64,000 nucleotides of DNA from Actinomycetes bacterium (GTDB taxonomy: Bacteria > Actinomycetota > Actinomycetes > Mycobacteriales > Mycobacteriaceae), in the NCBI GenBank assembly GCA_023432405.1, contig JAEYUQ010000010.1, positions 61,083-125,082 on the forward strand, written 5' to 3'. Positions within the stretch are counted from its first letter, which is position 1; each line of letters starts with the position of its first letter. Below, piece after piece: positions 34,326 through 42,697 of this stretch. A model generated the notes under the pieces. The model did not search any database, was not told the origin of the DNA, and worked only from the letters and a program-made list of their open reading frames with translations. The translations under genes were made by a program, and so were the position numbers.

Positions 34326-35165
34326 ATGGATATTCCTGAAATTCCCCACACGCCCACAGCTATGCCAAAGCGTCCCAAGACCGGCACCGTTGCTGCTTTC
34401 TTTGATTTGGATCGCACCATCATCGCCACCAGTTCTGCCCATGCGCTAGGCAAGGAGCTTTTCAGTGAGGGGCTCATAACCCCGTATCAGGCGCTCCATC
34501 TGAGCCTTGAAAAAGCTAGTCACCTCGTTGCAGGGCATAGCGAAAATCAGATGGAAGCTGCGCGCACGTGGTTTGGAGAGATGATTACCGGGTGGGATGT
34601 TGAGCAGGTGAAAAGCGTTGCCACTCAAGCTCTACGCACAGAAATCACCCCCACCGTGTATAAGGAAGCACGCGATCTCATTGAGCATCATGTCACCGCC
34701 GGACACCTCATTGTGATTGTGTCTGCCTCTGCTCAAGACCTGGTGGATATTATTGCCAATGAACTGGGAATTGCCCATGTACTTGCCACCCAACTAGAGG
34801 TTGTGGACGGTAAGTACACAGGCAACATTCCGTTCTACTGCTCAGGGCCATATAAGGAACACAGCATCAGGGAATTTGCTTGCCTTTACGACGTCGATCT
34901 CTCAGCGTCCTACGCATATTCAGACTCCATCACAGACCTGCCCATGCTCTCTGCCGTAGGACATCCGGTGGCTATTAACCCTGACCGTGCCCTGCGCCAC
35001 CATGCCCAGGAACACAGCTGGCCTATCCACTCTTTCAAGAACCCTGTTCCTCTGTGGGATACTTCCACCACCGCCACCATTGGCATTGGTTCTGCCCTCA
35101 CTCTGACCACCTTAGTGGGAGCGCTATGGTGGCGCTTGAGCCGCAATAACTCCAAGACACAGTAG
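34326..35165 (+). CDS. HAD-IB family phosphatase (SerB-like) with C-terminal membrane helix
   Basis: 279 aa. HAD motif I AAFFDLDRTIIATSSAHA, motif II IVIVSASAQDLVD, Lys of motif III in GPYKEHSIREF, and motif IV YAYSDSITDLPMLSAVG are all present, so it should be an active phosphoserine-phosphatase-like hydrolase. The C-terminus has TTATIGIGSALTLTTLVGALWW, a membrane anchor. Homologue of M. tuberculosis Rv3661 in conserved position after 6C RNA. The true substrate is unknown. A GTGGGGAA repeat lies at codons 6-8. Confidence 0.88.
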   Translation: MDIPEIPHTPTAMPKRPKTGTVAAFFDLDRTIIATSSAHALGKELFSEGLITPYQALHLSLEKASHLVAGHSENQMEAARTWFGEMITGWDVEQVKSVATQALRTEITPTVYKEARDLIEHHVTAGHLIVIVSASAQDLVDIIANELGIAHVLATQLEVVDGKYTGNIPFYCSGPYKEHSIREFACLYDVDLSASYAYSDSITDLPMLSAVGHPVAINPDRALRHHAQEHSWPIHSFKNPVPLWDTSTTATIGIGSALTLTTLVGALWWRLSRNNSKTQ

Positions 35166-35270
35166 CCCAACAGCGCAGATGAAGTGGGAGATGTGACCTC
35201 AGCTCCTGCGAATTCCTCCGAACGTACTACACTGGACACGAACATTTATACCGGTACAAAGGATAATCAC

Positions 35271-35780
35271 GTGAGCAGCAAGGGCTTTTACACCAACGGC
35301 GCCGAGGACATCTCGGCAGCCTCCACCAAGGTGAACTCCATTCCTCTGACGGATGTGGATTCTGATTCCAATGGTTCCATCGGCCAGCTGGTGAGCAACG
35401 CTACCCAGCAGATGTCCTCCCTCGTCCGTTCCGAAGTGGAGCTGGCAAAAACCGAACTGGCCTCCTCGGTGAAGCGCGGAGCTCTCGGCGGCGGTGTCCT
35501 GGGCGTCGCTGGAGTCATCGCGGCCTACTCTTCCTTCTTCTTCTTTTTCTTCCTCGCAGAACTCATCAGTATCTGGTTGCCACGCTGGTCTGCCTACCTG
35601 ATTGTGTTCCTCTTTATGCTGGTTCTGGCCGGTATCTTGGCTCTCATCGGAGTGAAGAAGTTTAAGGGAATCAAGAAGCCCGAGAAGACCATTGAATCCG
35701 TGTCAGAACTCAAGCACCTGGTGCCTGGAAAAGCAACGGCATCCCTGGAAGCTTCACGCTCCAGCGGAATGTTCAGCTAA
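35271..35780 (+). CDS. holin-like membrane protein (phage holin superfamily III, DUF1469 type)
   Basis: 169 aa from GTG 35271 (AAAGGA nine bases upstream). Polar N-terminus, the family helix SIGQLVSNATQQMSSLVRSEVELAKTELASSVKRG, then two membrane segments (GVIAAYSSFFFFFFLAELISIW and SAYLIVFLFMLVLAGILALIG) and a basic tail. Matches the Rv3669-type protein next to the hydrolase and marP. Despite the name, no lytic role is implied in this chromosomal setting. The frame is open upstream to 35184. Confidence 0.8.
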   Translation: MSSKGFYTNGAEDISAASTKVNSIPLTDVDSDSNGSIGQLVSNATQQMSSLVRSEVELAKTELASSVKRGALGGGVLGVAGVIAAYSSFFFFFFLAELISIWLPRWSAYLIVFLFMLVLAGILALIGVKKFKGIKKPEKTIESVSELKHLVPGKATASLEASRSSGMFS

Positions 35781-35992
35781 CGTCCTTTCACGGCGCGTCC
35801 ACAATCGTTATGCTTCGCCATAGTGTTTTCTTGGGCGCGCCTTTGTGCTTCCTCACCAGCTAACGCCGAACGCACAGCGCCTTCACCCAGCGCCAAACCC
35901 TATATGCCCGGCACCTAGTGCGCACACCACCGTTAGCTGTAGCTTTAGGTATTAGTTTTGTAGCCTGATGAAACCTGCCAGAAGGGTAAGCA

Positions 35993-36895
35993 ATGTCCCA
36001 ACCAGAGCTTTCCCCCAATGTCCTAGCTCTCGACGGCCCCTTTCAGCACCGTCTCATCCATACCCGCGGCACACGTCTTCACATCGCTGAAGCAGGAGAA
36101 CACACCGCCCCCCTCCTTCTACTCATTCACGATGCCTGGTCTGGGTGGTACATTTTCCGTTCTATTCTCCAGCCTCTCGCCGACGCCGGATGGCACGCAG
36201 TGGCAGTGGATCTTCGTGGATACGGGCTCAGCGATAAACCTCCACGGCGTCTGGGTTACAGCATAGAAAACGCCGTCAGCGATATGACCGGCCTCATCCA
36301 AGCACTAGGCCATAACAGCGCCACGGTTGTTGGAGTGGGAACCGGGGCTAGTTTGGGCTGGACTCTGGCAGCGCATAAGCCCGAACGAGTAACGCAACTC
36401 ATGGCGTGCGGTGTGCTACCACCTGAGGTAGAACGACGTCGTCAATGGAAAAAGCCCAGGAGCATGATGGGAGCCGTGGTATCTCGACTGCCCCAGTGGG
36501 TTGTTCAGAAAGCTCGCCAGCAGATTACGGCGCGTTATCTTCACTGGTTTGCCCACCACTACGGCAGTGCTTTTGTTGAGAAAGAAGCGCTTGAGGAGTC
36601 ACTAGAGCTGCGGCGAAAATCGCTGAGTCTGAAGTATGCCTACAGGGCTGTTGTCTATACGCACCGCTTCCGCACAGCTCGACTGGGGAAAACGTGGAAA
36701 GATGACGTTCCCGAGTGCGCGGTGGTTTATATCAAACCTCCCCGCACGTCCATGTGGGGAGAGGAAAGCAGCTTTTTCCCCACCCGGGTGGGGAAAACTC
36801 GGATTGATACGGCCGACCCTCTCCTGGCGGAGGCTCATCCAGAGGCTTTTCTGGGGTTGGTGACTCAGTACTTGACACCTCAGCAGGACTCCTAG
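35993..36895 (+). CDS. alpha/beta hydrolase fold protein lacking the usual nucleophile
   Basis: 300 aa, Rv3670 (EphE) position. The fold is clear (LLLIHDAWSGWYIFRSILQPLADAGWHAVAVDLRGYGLSDKPP), but the nucleophile elbow reads VVGVGTGASLG. In epoxide hydrolases this is VGHDWGG, so the Asp/Ser position is Gly here, and the oxyanion HG motif is HD. The protein may be a non-catalytic or altered hydrolase. The C-terminal part contains a 24-bp perfect palindrome of the dispersed repeat, translated as FFPTRVGKT. Confidence 0.75.
   Translation: MSQPELSPNVLALDGPFQHRLIHTRGTRLHIAEAGEHTAPLLLLIHDAWSGWYIFRSILQPLADAGWHAVAVDLRGYGLSDKPPRRLGYSIENAVSDMTGLIQALGHNSATVVGVGTGASLGWTLAAHKPERVTQLMACGVLPPEVERRRQWKKPRSMMGAVVSRLPQWVVQKARQQITARYLHWFAHHYGSAFVEKEALEESLELRRKSLSLKYAYRAVVYTHRFRTARLGKTWKDDVPECAVVYIKPPRTSMWGEESSFFPTRVGKTRIDTADPLLAEAHPEAFLGLVTQYLTPQQDS
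36774..36797. repeat. perfect 24-bp palindrome of the dispersed GTGGGGAA repeat
   Basis: TTTTCCCCACCC (36774-36785) followed by its exact reverse complement GGGTGGGGAAAA (36786-36797): two half-sites head to head around CCCGGG, inside the alpha/beta hydrolase gene. Confidence 0.95.
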
Positions 36896-36970
36896 GGGTT
36901 GAGCCGCCCTCACCCCAACCAAGCTCAGCCGCCCTCACCCCAGCCAGACTCAGCCACCCTCACACATCGT
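36896..36970. repeat. tandem-like repeats after the alpha/beta hydrolase gene
   Basis: A unit of about 23-24 bases, roughly CTCAGCCGCCCTCACCCCAG followed by CCA, occurs three times with small changes directly after the stop codon, in the gap between convergent genes. Similar in style to the repeat after the helicase gene. Confidence 0.75.
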
Positions 36971-37017
36971 GACCTGAGCGTCGGCAGGCACGTCAAGTTG
37001 AACCAGATTTCACTGCT

Positions 37018-38211
37018 CTAGGACTCCACACAACTGCCGGTGGCAACGGGATTCACCAGCTGAGTCAGGTCACCAATCTGGGATTGCACTTCTGAGGCAG
37101 TAAGGGCGTACCCGGTGTCTGCAGTATCCGTGGCAGCACCAAAAATCACTCCGAGAGCTTCTCCGTTGGGATTAATCAGGGGGCCGCCGGAATTGCCCTG
37201 CTGAACAGAGGCTCTGATGGTGTAGACCTCACGTTCCCCTTGACCCGCCCCATAGATGTCAGGGCCGGTAATCCGCAGTTTGTCCCTGATTCGCGCAGGC
37301 TCAGCGATGAAGGGCCCAGACTTGGGATAACCCAGCACCACAGCATCCTCGGAGGATTGAGAACTCTCACTAGCCCAGGGCAAAGATGGTAGCTCCAAAT
37401 CCCAAGAGTGAAGTACCGCCACATCCGTCATAGGGTTGAAGTACACCACCTCGGCTTCTTTCATCCCCAGAACAGTCTCTAACTCCACACTCTCTGCACC
37501 TGCCACCACATGAGCATTGGTAACCACATAGTCTGGAGCAGCCACCATGCCGGAACCAAGGAGGCGTCGGCTGCACTGCGGCGCCTGAGAAATGACATGA
37601 ACCACGCTGCTTCTGGCGCTTTGTACCCCTGGCGAAGCCACAATGGTTCCATCTGGCGGAGGCACCTCCTTATTAGGCATATCGCGCAGCCACTCGGTGC
37701 TGATGGTGGGCCAGCCTGTGTCTTGAAGCATGGCGCTGATGTCTTGAGGCACCTCAGCTAAACGTTCTGGCGCTACCTTATCGACGGCGCTGAGAAGGTG
37801 TGAGTCCTCAATCCCCTCGGCCAGGCTGTTTTCCACAGTGGTTTTCAACGGCAAGGTAAGCATCCACACCACGAGGATGGTGGCTAAGCCCTGGAATAGC
37901 GCCCCACAGATGGAATCTAGGGTTTGGCCTTTGGTTTTCATGCCGCTGCGCAGATGATCGCCCAGGAGTCCGCCCATGCCGTTGCCCAAGCCAGAAAGCA
38001 GGATGATGGAGCACAAAGCAAGAACAAACCTTAAGGTTTTATCCTCTGTGAGCCCCATAATCACAGGGGCTAACGCAATTCCAGCAGTCAGACCTGCAAT
38101 TACTCCAATGGCGCTGAGGACGGAGGAAAAGGCCCCTGCTCTCCAGCCGCCGTACAGCGCAACACACAGTGCTACGGCCACCAGGAGATCAACGATGAGT
38201 GATGGAGTCAT
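37018..38211 (-). CDS. marP: membrane-anchored serine protease MarP
   Basis: 397 aa. Four N-terminal helices of a CvpA-like domain (LIVDLLVAVALCVALYGGWRAG ...) anchor a periplasmic trypsin-like protease. Catalytic triad visible: His in VTNAHVVAG, Asp in PMTDVAVLHS, Ser in VQQGNSGGPLIN. Two cysteines in the C-terminal half (SQAPQCSRRLL and VATGSCVES) could form the redox-controlled disulfide known in M. tuberculosis Rv3671c, which protects against acid and oxidative stress. Start GTG or ATG at 38211. Confidence 0.9.
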   Translation of the reverse strand: MTPSLIVDLLVAVALCVALYGGWRAGAFSSVLSAIGVIAGLTAGIALAPVIMGLTEDKTLRFVLALCSIILLSGLGNGMGGLLGDHLRSGMKTKGQTLDSICGALFQGLATILVVWMLTLPLKTTVENSLAEGIEDSHLLSAVDKVAPERLAEVPQDISAMLQDTGWPTISTEWLRDMPNKEVPPPDGTIVASPGVQSARSSVVHVISQAPQCSRRLLGSGMVAAPDYVVTNAHVVAGAESVELETVLGMKEAEVVYFNPMTDVAVLHSWDLELPSLPWASESSQSSEDAVVLGYPKSGPFIAEPARIRDKLRITGPDIYGAGQGEREVYTIRASVQQGNSGGPLINPNGEALGVIFGAATDTADTGYALTASEVQSQIGDLTQLVNPVATGSCVES

Positions 38212-38256
38212 TCAGGTAGCTCACGCCTCCTTAGACTTGGGCTCAGACAGCCTATT

Positions 38257-39054
38257 TTACCGTCCGGTCTCATGATTCCGAGAATTACGCAACGCCTCTT
38301 CCAGATTCACTGACGGTGAATCTCTCCAGTCGTCAATCCAGCCGCCAGCCTCCATGAGTTCAGCCAAAATCCGAGCGGTAAATCCCCAGATCAGATACCC
38401 CTGGCTATAAAAACCTGGTCCCTCATAGTCCCCCTGCACAGTCAGGACTCGGTTGTTGGGGTTGGCCAGCTTCCACAGTGAGGCAGAAAATACTGCATCT
38501 AATTCCTCGGGACTGTGAACTCCCACCTCCATTGGATTCCTCCAATAGGCCAACACAGGGCACACCGGAGTACCACTTCTCCGCACATGCGCTGGCAGAA
38601 GCTGGGTCAAGGGATCCACGGATCGCCTGTCTAAGCCAATTTCCTCCCAAGCTTCTCGCAGCGCAGTATCCACCACGTTTTTATCCCCGGGATCAATTTT
38701 CCCACCCGGGAAGGCGCACTGTCCCGAATGTGAGCGCAGATGTGGGGACCGATGTGTCAGCACCACACCGGCGTCAGGAGGCAACACAGACCAGTCTGGA
38801 TCTCCAGTGAACAGCACCAACACGGCAGCCTTACTTCTCACGGGGGATGGTGGCTTACCTGCAGAGCTCGAATCCCTGGCAGAGGACCCCAAACTTCCCA
38901 CCAACCTCGAAGACCTACCAGTGTGGGAAGAGCCAGCAGTCAAGGGAATGCGGATACTGCGCTGGTGGGCAGCGCTCACCACATCTTCCAGCCACTCGGG
39001 TGCCCGGAGTGGGTCAAGTTCAGTGTTCTCTCCAGGAAAATCCTGCTCTATCAC
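38257..39054 (-). CDS. NUDIX hydrolase (CoA pyrophosphatase-like)
   Basis: 265 aa. Nudix box GGKIDPGDKNVVDTALREAWEEIGLD is intact in its REXXEE core, with Asp instead of Glu at the first acidic position. The preceding HLRSHSGQCAFPGG is typical of the CoA diphosphatase subgroup. Homologue of Rv3672c. Overlaps the TlpA-like gene by 4 bases. Confidence 0.85.
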   Translation of the reverse strand: MIEQDFPGENTELDPLRAPEWLEDVVSAAHQRSIRIPLTAGSSHTGRSSRLVGSLGSSARDSSSAGKPPSPVRSKAAVLVLFTGDPDWSVLPPDAGVVLTHRSPHLRSHSGQCAFPGGKIDPGDKNVVDTALREAWEEIGLDRRSVDPLTQLLPAHVRRSGTPVCPVLAYWRNPMEVGVHSPEELDAVFSASLWKLANPNNRVLTVQGDYEGPGFYSQGYLIWGFTARILAELMEAGGWIDDWRDSPSVNLEEALRNSRNHETGR

Positions 39055-39860
39055 CGCGCACCTCCTGCACCCGCAAGAGCCGCATCAACCGCTTCTGTCA
39101 GCTCCTGCACAGAGTGAAAGGGCGTCGCCAAGGTAGAAACAACCCGCCCGTCATGTACCACCACAGTAATCGGTACGACGGCTGGAAGCTCCAACGCTGC
39201 TGCAAAGTGATTATTGGAGTCCTGGTAGGAGGGCATCGTCACCCCAAGCTCATTGAGTAGGTCTGCCCCGGCTGCAGCCTTACTATCCGCATGAACACCA
39301 ACCACCTGAAATTCCGGGTACTCCTGGGCAAAGCGCTCCAAAATGGGTAACTCCTCCCGACAGGGCTGACACCACCATGCCCACAGGTTCACCACTGTGG
39401 CTTCCTTGGCGACGTCGCTTCTGGCAGACTCCTGCCCCTGGTCACCGCCTAAGCACTCAAGGTCCACTCCTGCAACCCCCCGGGCAGGGCAATCTGGCCG
39501 GGCAGCCACCGGGACAGGAGACGCAGAGGCTTCTTCTGAGACGGTGAGCACGGAGTCTGTATTTTCTGCGCTTTCCGAAGTCTGGCGGAGAAATAAGGGA
39601 AGCGCTGCGATAGCAAGGGCAACAATGAGAACAACGCCCACAAGGGACCATCGCACCATCGGGTCCAGACCTGAATTCGCCTCCGCGCCCACGGAAGCCT
39701 TCGTCTCGGCCCCCACGGAAGCTTTCGCCTCGGTGTCCGCCGCGACTTTCGGCACTGTGTCACTGAGAGGTGCGTCGTTCAGTGTTGAATCCGGCTTCGC
39801 ACCTGTCCTGGCTTGTCTGGAGATTCTGTCTGGACCGTTGCCCGGTTTACCGTTGCTCAC
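39051..39860 (-). CDS. TlpA-like membrane-anchored thioredoxin
   Basis: 269 aa. About 70 low-complexity cytoplasmic residues contain a near-duplicate (EAKASVGAETKASVGAE), then a membrane helix (SLVGVVLIVALAIAALPLFL) and a periplasmic thioredoxin fold with the active site WCQPCREELPIL and the cis-Pro near ALELPAVVPITVV. Likely a thiol-disulfide reductase or oxidase for envelope proteins. Homologue of Rv3673c. Starts right after nth. Confidence 0.85.
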   Translation of the reverse strand: MSNGKPGNGPDRISRQARTGAKPDSTLNDAPLSDTVPKVAADTEAKASVGAETKASVGAEANSGLDPMVRWSLVGVVLIVALAIAALPLFLRQTSESAENTDSVLTVSEEASASPVPVAARPDCPARGVAGVDLECLGGDQGQESARSDVAKEATVVNLWAWWCQPCREELPILERFAQEYPEFQVVGVHADSKAAAGADLLNELGVTMPSYQDSNNHFAAALELPAVVPITVVVHDGRVVSTLATPFHSVQELTEAVDAALAGAGGAR

Positions 39861-39861
39861 C

Positions 39862-40665
39862 TTAGACCTCTTCCTGTCCTATCCCGGCCATAGTCAGGAT
39901 GTGCTCCCGGTTATCTCCGCTAACTAAATCCGCCGCTTCAGCAGCATCAGTTGGGCCTGCAAGCCCAAAAGAGGGACAATCCGCAGCCAGCGGACAGGCT
40001 CCGCAGGCGGCTCGCCGCGCATGGCACACTCTACGTCCGTGGAAAATAATGCGGTGAGAAAACATGGTCCATTCCTGTCGAGGAATGAGCTTCGCCACAT
40101 CAGCCTCAATGGTGACGGGATCCTTACTCTCTGTGAGATACATTCGCTGAGTCAGGCGAGAAAAGTGAGTATCGACGGTTAAACCTGGGTATCCGAAGGC
40201 ATTGCCACGCACCACATTTGCAGTTTTACGGCCCACACCAGGCAAGGTCACCAGATCCTCTAGTTTCTCGGGAATAACTCCCTCAAAACGCGCAACCACA
40301 GCCTCTGCCATGCCGATGACATTGGTGGCCTTGTTTCGGTAGAAGCCGGTGGAATGAATGAGCTGTTCCACATCTGACTGGCGCGCCTGCGCCAAGTCCG
40401 CAACAGTGGGGTACACCGCGAAAAGCCCTGGTGTCACCTGGTTTACACGTGCGTCCGTACACTGAGCAGACAAAATAGTGGCCACAATGAGTTCATAGGC
40501 GTTGCGATGGTTGAGCTCACAGTGAGCATCAGGATGAAGCGCCGTCAGAGTCTCTGACAATCGACGGGCACGGCGTTTCAAAGCAATCGGTGTCTCTGCT
40601 CCATGAAGAGCCTTGTGCTTGCCCACCGCAGGACGGGTGGCAGGAGTAGTAAACCGAGTGCGCAT
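39862..40665 (-). CDS. nth: endonuclease III (DNA glycosylase/AP lyase)
   Basis: Base excision repair enzyme for oxidised pyrimidines, 267 aa. Helix-hairpin-helix LVTLPGVGRKTANVVRGNAFG with the catalytic Lys, followed by the catalytic Asp in LTVDTHFSRLTQR, and a [4Fe-4S] cluster C-X6-C-X2-C-X5-C in VCHARRAACGACPLAADCPSF. About 40 extra N-terminal residues are seen compared with E. coli Nth. The operon nth-tlpA-NUDIX is conserved with Rv3674c-Rv3672c. Confidence 0.94.
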   Translation of the reverse strand: MRTRFTTPATRPAVGKHKALHGAETPIALKRRARRLSETLTALHPDAHCELNHRNAYELIVATILSAQCTDARVNQVTPGLFAVYPTVADLAQARQSDVEQLIHSTGFYRNKATNVIGMAEAVVARFEGVIPEKLEDLVTLPGVGRKTANVVRGNAFGYPGLTVDTHFSRLTQRMYLTESKDPVTIEADVAKLIPRQEWTMFSHRIIFHGRRVCHARRAACGACPLAADCPSFGLAGPTDAAEAADLVSGDNREHILTMAGIGQEEV

Positions 40666-40738
40666 TCTTCCACCTTACGTTCCTGCAGCCTCCACCCTCC
40701 AGACAGGCAAGAAACGATGAGGGTTAGTATCTCAGGTT

Positions 40739-40926
40739 ATGACTGTGCTCTGCGTTGTCCTCGTCCCGGTTGCCCTCTTCCTCTTCCCTCTCCTCATGGA
40801 AAAGCTGGAACACTGCCTTTTGCCCTAGAACACAGCAACGCCGGTGTGGAACGCCTGGAACACAGCCTCGCCCGCGTGGAGCGCCACCGCGCCCAGCATG
40901 GTAAATCTTTGATATTTCGCCCTTAA
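40739..40926 (+). pseudogene. small membrane protein gene with a frameshift (Rv3675 position)
   Basis: ATG 40739 begins MTVLCVVLVPVALFLFPLLM EKLEHC, then stops at TAG 40826. Restoring one base in the TTTT run at 40817-40821 joins it to the other frame, LEHSNAGVERLEHSLARVERHRAQ and on to TAA 40924. Together these give a plausible 60-odd-residue membrane protein with a helical charged tail, where M. tuberculosis has Rv3675. Either a real frameshift mutation or a sequencing indel. Confidence 0.5.
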
Positions 40927-40942
40927 TGTGTCCTTGAACACA
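40927..40942. promoter_or_regulatory. GlxR (CRP-type) binding site upstream of glxR
   Basis: TGTGTCCTTGAACACA has both perfect half-sites TGTG and CACA with 8-base spacing, the GlxR/CRP consensus, and the palindrome extends to AATGTGT/ACACATT. It lies 103 bases before the glxR start, pointing to autoregulation. Confidence 0.8.
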
Positions 40943-41045
40943 TTAAAAATGTCTAGAGTATGAAACAAAGTTCAGTAACTCGTGTGGAGCTCCTGCGGTA
41001 CACAGCCCTGCAACAGCCAGGAACACCGCGCTGCACGATGAGTAG

Positions 41046-41771
41046 ATGGAAGGCATCACCGTGTCCAACAGTAAGGGTGTCCAAGCAGAAAACATCCCAG
41101 AAATCCTCTCACGGGCTGGCATCTTCCAGGGCGTGAGCTCCATAGCCGTCAGTAACCTCATTCGGGATTTGGAGATTGTTCAGTTCCCGCGTGGCGCCAC
41201 AGTGTTTGAAGAGGGAGAACCCGGAGACCGCCTCTACATCATCATTTCTGGCAAAGTGAAGCTGGCTCGCCATTCCGGGGATGACCGCGAAAACCTCCTC
41301 ACCGTGATGGGCCCCTCGGATATGTTCGGTGAGCTTTCCATCTTTGACCCAGGTCCGCGTACTTCATCGGCTGTGTGCGTCACTGAGGTACGTGCCGCCA
41401 CGATGGACTCCGCTCAACTGCACAGATGGATTGAGGACCATCCAGAAATCTCCACCCAGCTGCTCTGCCTTCTTGCTAGGCGCCTTCGGCGCACCAATGC
41501 TTCTTTGGCAGACCTCATCTTCACAGATGTTCCGGGGCGGGTGGCGAAAACTCTCCTACGCCTTGCGAACCGCTTTGGCGTTCCCGAAGGCAACACAGTG
41601 AGAGTAAACCATGACCTCACCCAAGAGGAGATTGCACAGCTGGTGGGGGCATCCCGTGAAACGGTGAACAAAGCTTTAGCCAGTTTCCAGGAACGCAAGT
41701 GGGTTCACCTTGGTCAGGGCAAGTCCATCCTCATTCTGGACACCAAACATCTAGCGCGCCGAGCACGCTAG
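41046..41771 (+). CDS. glxR: cAMP-responsive global regulator GlxR (CRP/FNR family)
   Basis: 241 aa. cAMP-binding domain with VFEEGEPGDRLYIIISGKVKLAR and the phosphate-binding cassette FGELSIFDPGPRTSSAV; C-terminal winged helix with LTQEEIAQLVGASRETVNKALASF. Very close in wording to C. glutamicum GlxR (Rv3676 in M. tuberculosis), which controls carbon and respiratory genes. Compared with those it has a longer N-terminus (about 14 extra residues before PEILSRAGIFQGV), so a GTG at 41061 could also be the start. The cyclase at 13 kb would supply its ligand. Confidence 0.95.
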   Translation: MEGITVSNSKGVQAENIPEILSRAGIFQGVSSIAVSNLIRDLEIVQFPRGATVFEEGEPGDRLYIIISGKVKLARHSGDDRENLLTVMGPSDMFGELSIFDPGPRTSSAVCVTEVRAATMDSAQLHRWIEDHPEISTQLLCLLARRLRRTNASLADLIFTDVPGRVAKTLLRLANRFGVPEGNTVRVNHDLTQEEIAQLVGASRETVNKALASFQERKWVHLGQGKSILILDTKHLARRAR

Positions 41772-41874
41772 GAAAAGGGTGATTGCGCACGCAACGACAG
41801 TTCTAGGACGCGCTCCTAGGAACGAGGCGCCCCGACAAACGGCGATGAATGGCTTGTCCTTAAACAGCTCTGTA

Positions 41875-42687
41875 TCAATCCTGCGTGGCTAAATACCGCA
41901 AGGCCACTCGGGTGGATTGCTCTGCCGCGTGGCGAAGCACAGGGTCAACATCGTCATACATTTCATCCACAAGATCTTTGAGCTCGATGTCCCTGCCCTT
42001 CTTCTCCCAGACAGCTTTAATCTGATCGAGCCTGTAACGACGTCGTTCTAGGTACTTTTCTGCCAAGTCAGCGGTATCCTCGTGCTCTGGACCGTGCCCA
42101 GGGAGAAGTGCAATCCCCTGACCTCGCTTCTTGAGCAGCTCCAGGCTATCCAAGTACTGCCCCAAATCCCCGGAGGTCTCGGAAATCATGCTGGTGTGAC
42201 GCCCCACGATGGTGTCACCCGTAGCAATACCTTCCAGGGTGGATTCCCCAGGCGTTCCACTCCAGATGAAGTAGCACACACTATCTGCCGTATGCCCTGG
42301 GGTGGCCACGACCTCGATCTGCGCAGACACCCCTTCCACGGAAATAATTTCCCCATCACTCAGTGCGGGAGCGTCGATGCAGTATGCAGGAGACAGTTCC
42401 CGTACTGGGGCGCCTGTGAGCTGGTGAAACCTTGTAGCGCCATCAGCGTGATCGTGATGATGGTGGGTCAGCAGAATAAGTGCCACCTCGGATGCCTTGG
42501 TGTTGAGCACGTTGAGGTTGCCTTCATCCTCGGGGCCTGGATCTATCACAATGCTACGAGGATCTCCTGGAGCTCGAACCACCCAGGAATTTGTGCCCTC
42601 TAGGGAGGAATATCCAGGGTTGGGGGCTATAACTACACCCACAGAATCAGAGACAGGACGGAGCTGAGCATAGGCAGGATACTGCAT
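41875..42687 (-). CDS. metallo-beta-lactamase fold hydrolase
   Basis: 270 aa, MBL-fold with metal-binding ILLTHHHHDHADGATRF, ATPGHTADSVCYFIW and LPGHGPEHE. The C-terminal helical part (RRRYRLDQIKAVWEKKG) is the LACTB2/RNase-Z-like winged-helix extension. Homologue of Rv3677c. The substrate is unknown; RNA or a glyoxalase-type thioester are alternatives. Confidence 0.88.
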   Translation of the reverse strand: MQYPAYAQLRPVSDSVGVVIAPNPGYSSLEGTNSWVVRAPGDPRSIVIDPGPEDEGNLNVLNTKASEVALILLTHHHHDHADGATRFHQLTGAPVRELSPAYCIDAPALSDGEIISVEGVSAQIEVVATPGHTADSVCYFIWSGTPGESTLEGIATGDTIVGRHTSMISETSGDLGQYLDSLELLKKRGQGIALLPGHGPEHEDTADLAEKYLERRRYRLDQIKAVWEKKGRDIELKDLVDEMYDDVDPVLRHAAEQSTRVALRYLATQD

Positions 42688-42697
42688 GGGTTTTAGC

